From: Aphis gossypii
Lineage: Eukaryota > Arthropoda > Insecta > Hemiptera > Aphididae
NCBI RefSeq assembly: GCF_020184175.1
Contig: NC_065532.1
Location: 43,854,287-43,918,286, forward strand
DNA: 64,000 bases
Reading direction: 5' to 3'
This document shows positions 50,450 through 61,780 of this stretch, piece after piece. Under the pieces are notes generated by a model that saw only the letters and a program-made list of their open reading frames with translations, made no database searches and had not been told where the DNA came from. Both the position numbers and the translations under genes were made by a program. Positions within the stretch are counted from its first letter, which is position 1; each line of letters opens with the position of its first letter.

Positions 50450-50590
50450 GATTTCCCGAGTGCGTCCCGAAATGACCCTTTTTTAATGTTCCTAGTGCGT
50501 CCGCCGTCCAGAATAAGGTATAATCCGAGTGAGTCCCAAGAAAAAAAGGTCATATTTTTTACATAGCCTGAATGCGTCCCAGTTCATTTA
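50450..50590. repeat. short tandem array of a GAGTGCGTCCC-type motif
   Basis: The motif 'cccgagtgcgtccc' (about 50456) recurs as 'cctagtgcgtccg' (~50490), 'ccgagtgagtccc' (~50524) and 'cctgaatgcgtccc' (~50569), separated by T-rich spacers. The array opens with a palindrome TCGGGATTTCCCGA. It is GC-rich for this region. Possibly the terminal repeat of an unrecognised element. Confidence 0.5.
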
Positions 50591-50939
50591 GAATTACCCA
50601 GGGTGCACCACAAGGAGATTAACTGGCTTACACCCCAAAAATATTATTTTTATTATTATTATTATTTATTTATTTAAGCTTACACCGTTAAGGTTAGGTG
50701 AGCATACATTTTATTAAAAAATGTTTTGTTATTATTATATATTTATATAGGCTGGTGTTTAAATGCCATTCTTTTGACAAAATCGAATCTTGATATTTTA
50801 TTATTTTTTTCCTTTAAATTGTTTTATATTGTCTTCGATGTATGTAATTTTCTTGCACGTACTTCCTTTTGGTTTTTTTGTTGTTTGTGTGGCCGTTCGG
50901 ATTGCTATTTTAGTATCAATTTGATTTTTTTTTAATATT

Positions 50940-52000
50940 TCCAAAAATGTTTATATGTCTGGGTGATGTGTATAAAATAATGAGTTGTACTTGGAATGAA
51001 AGCTTTCACAGGCATTTATTGTTCTTTCAGAACTACTATTCATTTCGGCCCACATGGAAATAGGAAATTTTGCTACAGAATCTATATAATTATTAATTTT
51101 CTATAATATAATCCATAAATTCGTTGAGGTTTTCATGTTTCGGCATTATAGATATAAAATCTTCGATAATACAGTTTTCTACATCTTCTTGATTCAATAA
51201 TGGTAAACCAAATATATTTTTCAAAAATAAACCTACCTATTTCCTAATCTTTACTCAACCCCAAATTTTGAATGTAACGCCACCATGCTTGCTCCAAATG
51301 GAAACGACATCCTATAATAATTATAGTTGGCCAAACTATTAATGCGCCAAGATGAATAGATAATTCAAAATCCGCAAATATATATTCGGGAGAACAACAT
51401 AAATTGAATTTAAAACATTCAGTTTTTAATATACTAAAACATTTTGCATATGATTCGCATTCTTTATTATTAAGTAAAAAATACACTAAAGGTATGTATA
51501 ATGGCCATTACTTAAGCCGTGTGTTATAAATAATTGTAAAAAAAATTTAGTACCATCTACATATATAGTCTTAACAGTACTTAAAGTATTTAAATTTTTT
51601 TCACATGAAAACATTACTATATTTTGATTACTGTCATTTACCATGAGAAATTGTTCGACGTCATAAGTTTTAATTTATCTAACGAATCCGCAATACTTCA
51701 TGTACATTTTAAATATTACATGGTCTTGCTGGTAATTTTGATCGTCTAGCCAAATATAAGAGTATACTTTTGCGAAAGCAATTCATATCAGTTTTATATT
51801 GTATTGGTGTTAATTTTTTTAAGTTCATGATGTATTAATTTAAGTGGCCGTTCAAAAATTTCATCCTGTGCTTTTCTTTTTAATGAATTACGAATAACTT
51901 GTCTAACCATAATGTCTTGTACGTCTTTTTCATGGTTATGATCTAATTTATTCTCTATAACAGTATCTCCACTTTCATCGGTTTTAAAATATGCACAACT
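50940..52000 (-). pseudogene. FLYWCH/MULE transposase relic
   Basis: Read on the minus strand from 52000 down, the order is: the end of a FLYWCH zinc finger (CAYFKT...KLDHNHEKD); a linker with KRKAQDEIFERPLKL; the catalytic YVDGTK block with QLFITHG (about 51560); the second block FADFELSIHLGALIVWPT then GCRFHLEQAWWRYIQ (about 51370-51260), which includes the MULE ADFE motif; and the tail (MWAEMNSSSERTINACESFH, HHPDIYTF). This is the full layout of a Mutator-like transposase C-terminal two thirds. Stops and frameshifts divide it into at least three frames, so it is inactive. The 5' part of the FLYWCH finger and both TIRs were not found. Confidence 0.8.
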
Positions 52001-53675
52001 AAATAAAGAAACAAGGTTTCAAACTTTAATGTTGTTTAAAATCATCAAAGTTATGGTAAGTTATCTTATCTAAACCATGAATCATGAACATTTAATTGTT
52101 TTGTAACTAATTTTATTACTGGTATTTACAAATAAATAAACTAATACTAGAAAATTGTATTTATTTATTTATTTAAATTGATGTTCAATAACAAAATAAT
52201 ATATATTACCTATTTAACATAATATGATTGATATAATAATATTAGCTTGTTTTATATCTATAAAATAATACTATATTCCGCCTATTTTATACTCATATTA
52301 TTAACATTATATTTACATTTAAATATGTTTTTAAATGTTTAATAATACATTTTCGTATAACAACTTATAATAAAATAGGCCTCCGGGCGAATAGTGGCGT
52401 ACTCTGTTGAGAGATTTGCCGTACATTTTGGCATCCATTTTTTTAACATTGTGAGATAGGGAAGTGGTATCACCTTATCTTCTCTACATCGTGCCACAGA
52501 ATAACCAGAAGACTCACTTTTTTTGAAATACGCGGGTTCTTATGGGGGATAAATTTGCAACACTTGTTGGGATAGCAGTGTAGCCTGTATATAGATAATA
52601 ATCAATTGTACAACCACAAAATATTGTGGTCCCGTATTACAACTTATCGATACAATAAATATTGTACATCATTTTGTTGTATAATAATAATAACATCAAA
52701 AACGTGTTAATCTAATTTCAGCAGGAAAAGAGAATTTTCAAATCCTGGCTACACTGATATCCCAAACATTTTTCACCAATTTTTGAGTTCTCAGTAAGTG
52801 AGCCTTCTGGTTATTTTGTAGTTAAACTAGGTTTATCAGAGCGGTCAGTGGATTCTATGAACGTTAGGACAACAACTATACCACATCAATATTATTATTA
52901 TCCATTGATATTAAACTAATGGATGTGGCATATCACAAAAATCTGTAAGCTAACATAATTGTTACTATTATTAACCGCTAGATTTCATAATTAATAAAAT
53001 TGTAACAATTATCAAGAGCCATTATCATAGATATTAAACATATGTTTAATTTAAATCATGGTTTAAGATATTCAGGTTAGCTATCCGATTGTGTTACGGT
53101 TCAGTAGTTCATATTTTCACCACACGCGTAAAGCGCTAGTAGTAAGTAGGGCTATATTTAGCCTGCCTGAATATTCTTGGTATTTGTTCATTCGTAATCA
53201 AGTTTATAAGTTTAACAAAATCCTCATCCTCCGATATTCTGTTATTTATTTTTAAATAAATATAAATGATTCTTTGCATAAAACATTGTTTTAACACAAA
53301 TAATCAGTATCATAATTCATAACAGTCAAAATTTATGTATCATGGATCTATGGCAAAACTATTGCTAAACCTAGTTTAAACCATCGAAATCGGTGGTTTA
53401 TCTAAACTTTCTTTTAAACTGGGTTTAAGCGTTAAACTAATCTTGTAAAACATGTGATTTGGTCTTACACCGAGTTTAAGAAAAACCTTATTTAAACTTA
53501 GTTTAAACTAGACTAGTACAACTGGCCCTAAAAGAAACAGCTATAGAAAAAATAGTATTGATCTAATGGATGACTGTTTTGGGCGGTGCCTATTTATTTT
53601 GAGGTTAGGTTAGGATATGAATCAGGCACGGATAAATAAATAAAGTATATTTATCCGTGGAATCAGGGAGAACAG
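52001..53675. other. AT-rich stretch with one MITE
   Basis: No gene seen. Around 53345-53530 'gtttaaac'-like motifs recur in both orientations (aaacctagtttaaacc, taaacttagtttaaac), suggesting a small palindromic element. Confidence 0.4.
52498..52824. mobile_element. MITE with ~88-bp inverted arms
   Basis: The left arm (52498-52585) begins ACAGAATAACCAGAAGACTC and contains ttgggatagcagtgtagcc. The right arm (52738-52824) is its imperfect reverse complement, ending 'gagccttctggttattttgt'. The ~150 bp between is AT-rich. No clear target duplication. Confidence 0.65.
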
Positions 53676-54007
53676 CAGTTGTCCGAAAAATGGTGGCGTC
53701 GAATCTATTGCCAACATCGAAACTTTAAAAAAATTTGTTAAAATAATTATTGTTTCTTTTAGTGGTATCACTAGTTTGAAACTTTAAAATAAAAGAATTA
53801 ATACCTATACTATAATTATGCTATTTATATTATGGTTACCCGATTTTCATTCACTAATCACTAATGTCTATTGTGTTATTTATAGATCTATTTTGTCATG
53901 ATTTATAGTTAGTTAATCTGAATTATTAATAATACGACCATTAAATAGATTAAATTTTTATCTATTTCTATTCCTTAATACAACTACACTGTATAAAGAC
54001 ATATTAT

Positions 54008-54353
54008 CAAGCCTGGGTATAAACGAGTTAAAAAGTTAAAGTTAAGTTAATTTTAACTTTTTAACTTAACTTTTTTGAATTTAATTTCCATTAACTTAAT
54101 TTTTAACTTAATTGATGTTTATTGATATTAACTTAATAAATAACGAGTTATTTTTAATAAAATCTAAGTTACGTTATTTTATAAATAATTAAATTATAAA
54201 TAAACCTAACCTAACGCTAACATATAAAAAAATATATGTATAAACTTTTAACTTAACTGAGTTAACCAAAAATTTTATTAACTTTTAACTTTTTCTTATT
54301 GATGCATATTAACTTAACTAAGTTAAAAAAAATCATTAACTTGCCCAGCCTTG
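54008..54353. mobile_element. hAT-type MITE with perfect 8-bp target duplication
   Basis: The ends are CAAGCCTGGG (left) and CCCAGCCTTG (right), inverted with one mismatch, flanked by catattat at 54000-54007 and 54354-54361. The body consists of many 'agttaa'/'ttaact' motifs in both orientations. Non-coding. Confidence 0.85.
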
Positions 54354-55587
54354 CATATTATTATATAATAATATAATATCCTAATAATATGAAATATTAA
54401 TAAATCATTATGAATATGAAAGTGGTCTCTACTTCTCTTTCTCTAGTTTAGACACTATAGACGTATTTCCTGTGACATCTTTTGTCATATACTCGACTAT
54501 TATTACTCGTATGGGCTGATCACTCTGATGCACTACACAATTAAATGTAAGTTTTTGTATATTTAAATTTAAAAAAACTATTATTTCATCTAAATAATAA
54601 TTATAAAACATTTTCAAATAACACGTTTTAACTTTTTAAATACATTCCCTCAGAATCTAAAATAGGTGTTTAATGTTGAAAACGTCATAATTGTATTAAG
54701 TACTCTTTACTAGTATCTTTATATTTTATTTTTATTTGTATAATTCACTATAATTGTTATTACTCATTATTCATACAAAAGTGTGAAAACTTAATATAAT
54801 ATCTAATATTTATTTACAATTTATAAATAAAAATACATTTCTAATAGATTATAGAGGTTAGTAAAATTAGATACTTAAAGTTTTGGTTATTAATATTTAA
54901 TATTATACTACAATGAATATACATTTTATTACTGTTAACAAACAAGGCTGGTAATTAAAATATTTTTGAAAATATAACTTACGTTTAAAGTCTTTAAACT
55001 ATTTTTTTATATTTTCTGTTTTATTCAACTTATAGAATTTACAATTTAACTAGAAAATAAAAGTAACTTAAACATAGTTAAAAATCAGTTAATTTTTTTA
55101 TACAGTTAAAGCTAACAAATAACATAGTTATTTAATTAAATTTAGTTTTAGTTTTAAATAAATGTACCTATGTATTAAAATTAATTTTTGTATACAAATA
55201 TAATAAAATCAAATAACTTAACATGACAGTTATATCTATTCAAAAATAAAATAGAAAAAATTTAAGTCAAAATTATAATTCCCTATTACTGGTGTTTAGC
55301 TATATGCATGGCTATATGTTATTTAAGCTATTCATCATCTGTAAATTAAAATTAATTTGTATTGATCATTATAGAATATTATTACAAGTTATGTAAAAAA
55401 ACATGTACCAAGGTGAATACCAATCTCCTGTGCTACATAACCATCGACTCTATGCCCAGCTCGTCTTAATAATTGTATTATTCGGGTAGGATCCCTGCCA
55501 ATCACCAACTCTTGTAATAAACCCCTTATAACTTTAGTATTGTGATTTCTAACCTGTTTGGATCGTCGTATCTATAGTATTTTAATC

Positions 55588-56377
55588 TCACATTTTATTT
55601 TCAGTACTTTTGTTCTTGTAATATATGAAACCTAAATTATCACAAATTGTTTCTGTGCTTCTTTGTATACCTGGAACTATGGTGTAACAATGTGGCTGGA
55701 TGTTGGGCATAGAAAGAACAGCGAGTACTTGTTCTTGAGGTTCTACTATCAAATATACAGATAAACAATTGTGTACACCCCTTACAAATATGTAGTTATT
55801 ATTGGGTAGTCACAAATAATGTGTTACATAAGTTTGATTCAATACATGCAATTAACTATTTAATCTACTTACCAGCTTCATCTTGAATTTTAAAATAATT
55901 GTGATCATGATTAACAATATCTAAATAAACATTAAAATTTTAAATTAGTATGTGAATCACCTAAACAGTAACTGTGTTCATTCTAATTTCCTAAATTATA
56001 ATAAACAATTTTATTGATCTTTAATCATAATGTGCAGTGTATGTACCTATTTTACTAAACTATACACAATACACATGTCAATTAATAATTTAACAAATAT
56101 TAAATTGTTTATATCAATTAGTATTTTAAAGTCATGTAAATTGATCAAGAAAAATAATATAAAATAAGCTTTTAATAAATAATAGATTATTAACAAATTA
56201 ACTGAGGAAACCTAAGTTATTTCTACTGTCAATTAAACTCATTTTAACTTTAACCTTTTCCTAGCTCAAGTTAAGCTAACAATTAAAACAAAAATTTTTT
56301 AACGTTGAATTTCAGCAATCAAAGGAAGTTGTAAAATACATACCATATTCCACAATAGTGGCTTGTTCAAACGACAT
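55588..56377 (-). CDS. three-exon gene of unknown family inside a TIR element
   Basis: Exon 1 (56377-56344) encodes MSFEQATIVEY and ends at G|GTATGT. Exon 2 (55920-55873) follows an acceptor TTTATTTAG, encodes DIVNHDHNYFKIQDEA and ends at G|GTAAGT. Exon 3 (55745-55588) follows TTTGATAG and encodes VEPQEQVLAVLSMPNIQPHC and a further 31 codons ending NKM-stop. All junctions are phase 1 and in frame, giving about 78 residues. Past the stop, minus-strand sequence down to 55431 still reads like protein in another frame (RGLLQELVIGRDPTRIIQLL, RRAGHRVDGYVAQEIGIHLG), so the original gene was longer and is now probably frameshifted. The block around ICDNLGFIYYKNKST resembles the start of a FLYWCH finger, but this is weak. 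Possibly the remains of the element's own protein. Confidence 0.45.
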
Positions 56378-56510
56378 GTTTAAGAAACGTTTTGAGAAAA
56401 TTAAAAGAAAAATAATTAAAATTATTCAACAAGTTGTATAATCCAGAAAAGTACAAAAAATGTTCTATATGTATTATTATGTATGCATTTTTATATGTTT
56501 ATATTACAAC

Positions 56511-56538
56511 CATGACAAAATAGATCTATTTTGTCATG
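56511..56538. repeat. perfect 28-bp palindrome
   Basis: The sequence runs CATGACAAAATAGA and then its exact reverse complement with no spacer. One arm (tctattttgtcatgat) is also present at about 53888, near the opposite end of the surrounding TIR element. It could form a cruciform or be a protein-binding site for a dimer. Confidence 0.85.
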
Positions 56539-56641
56539 ATTACAACTAAAATACCGACTTTTGTATGTAATGGTTGACAACGCTTTTTGATTTTCAAACT
56601 GTTATCAGTCGTCGACTTCTTATCATTTTTCGGACAACTGC

Positions 56642-57423
56642 CTACGACCCAAATCAATTCAAATCACCCGAAAAAAATTTTTTTTTAATGATTAATCGTT
56701 TATGAATACTAACTAAAATTAAATAAACACATACACTCCCATATAATTTATATTTTAATATTCTACAAGAAATATTAGATTATTTTTTAAAATGTGTACA
56801 TAATAATATTTTATTAAATTAAAAACTTTAATTTGTCTGTGGTAAACAATAACAAATGATAAAGTTGGCTGCCTAACAAAATATATTTACAATTCACAAT
56901 AATTTTACGTATTAATACATTTATGATAAATAGATAACTATATAAAAATGAGTGATTTTTAAAACGTTCAGAAAATGTGGTACATAAATAAAAAAAAACA
57001 AAGAAAAATTTGAGCAATATTATTACATAATATAAAGTTTTTTAAAAAAAATTATAAAAAAAAATATAATTATAAATTTGTCTCATTAGGCATTTAATTA
57101 GAGATATTCCAAGTACTCAATAATTACTACTTAAAATTATATTTAACAACCGTCCAATACAAGATTATTTGATATAAAACAAACGTTTTTTCCCAACTTA
57201 TATTCAAAAGACGGTTTTTAAAATATTATTATTAAGCCTGTACTTGGTAGGTATCCAACTAAAAATAAATTATTTAGGTACCTGAAACATATCTACTATT
57301 TAATACTACTTTACTATCAAAAGTCAAAACAGTGTATTGTTGTTTCATTCAGTCAATTATCAGTCATATACCCTGTTGGCTGTAAAATAAATATTACTAT
57401 TAAAAAAAATACCCTTTTAATAA
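56642..57423. other. AT-rich region, probable Su(H) 3' flank/UTR
   Basis: No coding frame supported. Part of it must hold the 3' UTR of the minus-strand Su(H) gene; TTTATT motifs (AATAAA on the minus strand) occur, for example near 56808, but the true polyadenylation site cannot be chosen from sequence alone. Confidence 0.4.
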
Positions 57424-58844
57424 TCAACTCATGATATGTGATAATGAAAAATTATTTTTTGAAGTAGATGTTCTCATTATTTTGTCAGCTGGTGTTACAC
57501 GGTTTCTTGGGCCTGGTTCAGGTGTATACGTAAAAGTTAATCCAGTAGCATAGATAATCCCATCATTCCTTACTAATGACACTGGTACTTGTGTTAGTTG
57601 TTTCACCCATGACCAGTCTCCTCTAAATGAAGAGATATCTGGCACAACTGCAATCATACTCTCTTGACAACGAAACATAGTTTCAGACTCAACATTTCCA
57701 AACCATACTTGTAGATGTGGTGTAAAATTTTCCCCACTCAGTTCTAACATGGCCACATCACCACCACCATTAGTATTAAGTCCATGCACTACTGGCACAG
57801 GTGTTATGGGAGAATTTACAGGCCCCATTCCTTCATAAAATTGATATTCTGCTTTGTCTGTACTAATAATTGTCCAACAAGCTCCATCGTTGATCATTTC
57901 TTTATTTGGCCCTTTTGGACATGGCGTGGCATTGAAGTTTGTTATACGCTCTTGTGATAAACATAAATACATGTGATTAGTGTCTTTCATGTAAAAAGCA
58001 CATTTGTGTAATTGTGACACAGGATCATCAGCTTCTAGCAATGCTGTTTGTTTATCAACCTTTCTGATGACTAATCGGGGTAAGGCCATTCCAGTAACAC
58101 TGCATACTAATTTCACTGTACTACCATAGTGAATGTAACCATCTCGAACATTGAACATGTCACTTTCACCTTCATCATCATCCAATAAGTAAATGATAAA
58201 AGCTCCCCACTCTGTTGAACTGGCATGGAAGGTACCATTTTCAACATGCAAATATCGAGTGCTTACTGTTTGTGATCTAAGCCTATTGAACAAAGCTACT
58301 TTTGTACCACTAGCTATACATAAATCAGCGTTTTTTAAAGATTGTTTTTTTTTAGAAGGTTTAGATATTACTTTGATTCGTTTACTGTGAAAAGTTCCAA
58401 TATCGTAGCCGTTATTGTAGAACATTCTTACCATAAGCATAAAGTGCTTGCGCTTATCAGAATCAGATATAAATAAAGTTTTGGCGGCACAATACTGTTT
58501 ATTATTATTAAGATCAAGTGGTTGCAAATCTTGATCTGCACTACCAATACCAATAAACGCACTCATTTGAGAATTAGTTTCAGTCACTCCTTCTCTGAGC
58601 AACTGCTGTTGCCGTAACTTCCAGCCTTTGCCAAAAAGATAGACACATGGAGGTGGACAGAAAAAACGTTTTTCGGTACCATAAGACTTTTGAGCAACTT
58701 TAGCATGAAGGATAGTTAAAACCAAGTCATTGCGTTCAAGTAAATATCTTTCCATAGCATCTTTAGTCAGCTTCTTTTCAGGCCGAATCTGCGTAGTAAT
58801 TTCTAGGCCATAATGATGAGGCATTGTCGAAGAAAACAAATCCA
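57424..58844 (-). CDS. Su(H): Suppressor of Hairless / RBPJ (CSL transcription factor)
   Basis: CSL family DNA-binding effector of Notch signalling; in the nucleus it binds GTGGGAA-like sites and recruits co-repressors, or Notch intracellular domain with Mastermind. The frame covers the whole core. From the first ATG (58824, 466 codons) it has the N-terminal Rel-like domain with FFCPPPCVYLFGKGW (~54-68) and ISDSDKRKHFML (~119-131). Next come the near-invariant SKPSKKKQSLKNADLCIASG (~154-173) and RSQTVSTRYLHVENG, the beta-trefoil domain with CSVTGMALPRLVIRKVDKQ and EADDPVSQLHKCAFYMKDT, and the IPT-type C-terminal domain ending LTFTYTPEPGPR (~429-440). No frameshift or missing core motif. The frame extends seven codons above that ATG to an acceptor-like CAACAG (AG at 58846-58845), so an upstream exon probably supplies the 5' end; I could not locate it. 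The entire core lies in one exon. Confidence 0.95.
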
Positions 58845-58845
58845 C

Positions 58846-59852
58846 TGTTGTAATTAAAGTTCAATATCTATTCATAAACCTTAAAAAAAAAAAAAAAATG
58901 AGTATAAATTTGTGAAATACAATATTCTACAATTTTTATAACACTAAAAATGTTTAACGTGTTTAGGTGATGTAGGTTGTTACCCAATATTTTTGCATAA
59001 ATTAAATGTCTGATATTAAATAAAAATAAAAAGTATAATTCATAATGAATAAAAAAAATTGTCACCGTAAAACTGTTCAATATTGCATTAAATCAATTGT
59101 ATTCACATAATAATACCAATATAAAAATATAGGTAAACCTTAACTCTACTACCTTACTACATGAATTTTTAAAATTGAATCAGTCTAAACTAACTACATT
59201 TACAACTTCAATAAAAAGAATGTAGGAAAAAAATTCAGAGAAAAAAGCCACGGGAAAAATAAGCCACAGAAAAAAAAGTCTAATTAAAATAATTAAATAA
59301 ATAATAATTGAAATTAAATTTAAATTAGGTATTTTTAAAAAATTTTAACACATTGTATACAATATACATATATATATTTTGAAATCAAATGATTAATGTC
59401 TTACACCTAGATACCTATGTATAGATAAGTATAATGTATAATATACTTTGTATAGGGTGATTCTTTTTTAAATGTACATTGCAGTATGAACTTAATAATT
59501 TCTTTAATATATTTAATTATAAGGAAATCTAAACACTTTACTATATTTATTTATTACTATGGAATAAATGGCTATACAGTCATTATTAAATATTAAAAGT
59601 ATAATTGGATAGCTATTAATTGGATTTTTTTTCTGACTAGCTAATAAAAGTATATGAAAAAAATGTTATAGGTACTCAGAAACATATTTTACCTAGGCGT
59701 TTGTATAAAATTACATGGTAACAATAAATTATTTTACTCTATTTTATATTCTATAACCAATTAATACAAAACAATATTAAACTATTATAATTAAACGTTA
59801 GACGACAAATACATTTCGAAAGAATTACATACCAATGTGATTAACTATTACA
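58846..59852. other. region upstream of Su(H), no exon recognised
   Basis: AT-rich, with an A/T run at 58884-58899. It probably contains Su(H) intron. An 'agggtgattctttttt' motif at 59455 resembles the end of the long-TIR element at 28061 but stands alone. Confidence 0.4.
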
Positions 59853-60023
59853 ATGTTCATATCTCAATCACCGATTCCAACTTTGAGTAAAAACATTCCA
59901 TTCATACTTCATAAGCATATAGAATACTTGAATGAAACGTTTCGAACAGTTGACACCTTGGTGTTAGATTTATTTGAATATTATTCAGCAACTAAAAACG
60001 ACACTGTTGATGAAATATTTAAG
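59853..60023 (+). CDS. hypothetical first coding exon
   Basis: From ATG at 59853 there are 57 codons (MFISQSPIPTLSKNIPFILH, then HIEYLNETFRTVDTLVLDLF and FEYYSATKNDTVDEIF) with balanced, protein-like composition. They reach a donor-like TTTAA|GTGAGT at 60022-60023, where an in-frame TGA also overlaps. The peptide is predicted helical and acidic. It points away from Su(H), so the two could share a divergent promoter region. No family recognised and no following exon identified; a short chance frame cannot be excluded. Confidence 0.35.
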
Positions 60024-60029
60024 TGAGTT

Positions 60030-61771
60030 TAGTATAAAATATAAATACGAAAAGTATAAACGAATAATGAGTTCGTTAAGTTTGTTGGAAAACAGAAATC
60101 TACACAATATAACTTACAAATCAAGACATAATAATATAGTAATACTGTAATAACTAATAATTAATAGACAATAGTAGTTACTAACGAATTACGATTGCGA
60201 ATTGATCAACATTATTATCAGGAAGACCGAAGCCATGATACATATAATCACAACTGCGATAACAACATAAGCTAAAACCACAGACTAAAATAATAAAACC
60301 TAAAAAGAAATAATCAAATTCGCGGTCTTTTTAGTTTTTTCCTACGCCTTTATTATTCAACGACAATATTTAAAATATTATTTATTAAACAGTCTGGAAA
60401 TCGATTCCGCTCTGTAGGTAGACCTAACTAGTTAGTAATTGGTGCTAGTTGTAGCCAAATAGTCTAGATAAAAAAAAAAAAAAAAACATTTTGTACCAAG
60501 GTTCTCTCAGCCTTACAAACAAGTTAAAGACATAAAATTATAAGTAGTAAGTACAGTAATAATATAGAAAATAATAATTGTACAATCCAACCGATCTGTA
60601 TACCGAATACCGATATATTTTCAATTTCCAATTTAAATTAGCCGCCTTGCCAATAATTTCAATAACAAAATATTATGTATCTATCTACACGGATCAGATG
60701 CTTCAAGCAGTGGCTCAGCTATCGCAGGACGCAAAAAAAAATTTGGGGATTTATAGCACTGTTGTAATAACACTAATGACAGGGAATAATTTCTATTTTC
60801 TATTACTTTAGAGTCGAAAAAAATATTGTGCTTCGGGGCACTTTTATGTGTAGTTCACCAGTCACCACTGACTTCAAGTTTATTGGCACAATTCGTGTAA
60901 AAAACAAAACCACCTAAAACGTTTGACCAAAAAAAATCATTCTGAAAAACTATTCGCCATCACCATAATGGCAATTCATTCTCAGCGAGTGAACAAAATC
61001 TCAATTTATTCACGCTCAATACATGATTAATATAATTATATAAATATATATTATATGTACACTCCAAATAAAATTCCATAATTTATTTATAAATTATAAA
61101 AAAATTTTATTTTTATTACATTAACAATATAATTATGAGTGGTTCGTGATCAAATAATAAATGAACCACATTGGCATAATATATTATATTATTATGTAAT
61201 ACTATACTTATTTTACTCCATATTTTTTAAAACCTTCAGATTAATTGTTTGATATAAATATGAAATGATCACTTATCAATATCATAAACAAATTAATATA
61301 AAGGTACCTAAGTACCTATAGTAAACTAGGAAGTTCTGATAATATTCTTAATTATATTTTTATAATAGACCTAACTAATATTGGATATACCAATAAAGAT
61401 CTACTTGATATAGTTATAATTTATCGTAATACTGTTAATGAGTCTTAATTGTAAATTGTAGGTTGATGCCTATAATATGGTAATGCACAGTTCAATAATT
61501 ATAATATTTAGTTATTTTATTAATTAAGTTTATTATTAGTCTCCAAGTTTCTTGATCACTTTATTATTCGTTCTATTTTGAAACACGTACCTATCTGTCC
61601 TATCTACCTATTTCTTATGATACCTTTTACATTTTTACCTATACCGTAGTAGCTAGTATAGTCTGAACTCTGGGATAGTGGGATCTGTTCTGTAGTTCAC
61701 TTTTGACTAATATGACGATATAACTGTCAACTAAGAGCTAGAGCGAGTTGAACAGAATTTTCTCAAGTTGT
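60030..61771. other. AT-rich stretch, no gene recognised
   Basis: No supported coding region. The 77-codon frame at 60578 has no motif. The block 60690-60960 is slightly richer in GC but broken in all frames. Confidence 0.4.
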
Positions 61772-61780
61772 GTGATACCT

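Larger units (their letters stand above)
53675..56641. mobile_element. TIR-bounded 2.97-kb element carrying a spliced gene
   Basis: An 18-bp perfect inverted repeat, GCAGTTGTCCGAAAAATG, lies at 53675-53692 and 56624-56641 (complement). Inside, on the minus strand, a three-exon frame starts 250 bp from the right end, as expected for an element-encoded protein. A hAT-type MITE is nested at 54008-54353. A sequence containing 'agatctattttgtcatgatt' occurs near both ends (53885 and 56523). No target duplication was found, so the TIR interpretation, though likely, is not closed. Confidence 0.55.

Noticed and set aside
58193..58390. 65-codon plus-strand frame
   Set aside because: Antisense shadow of Su(H).
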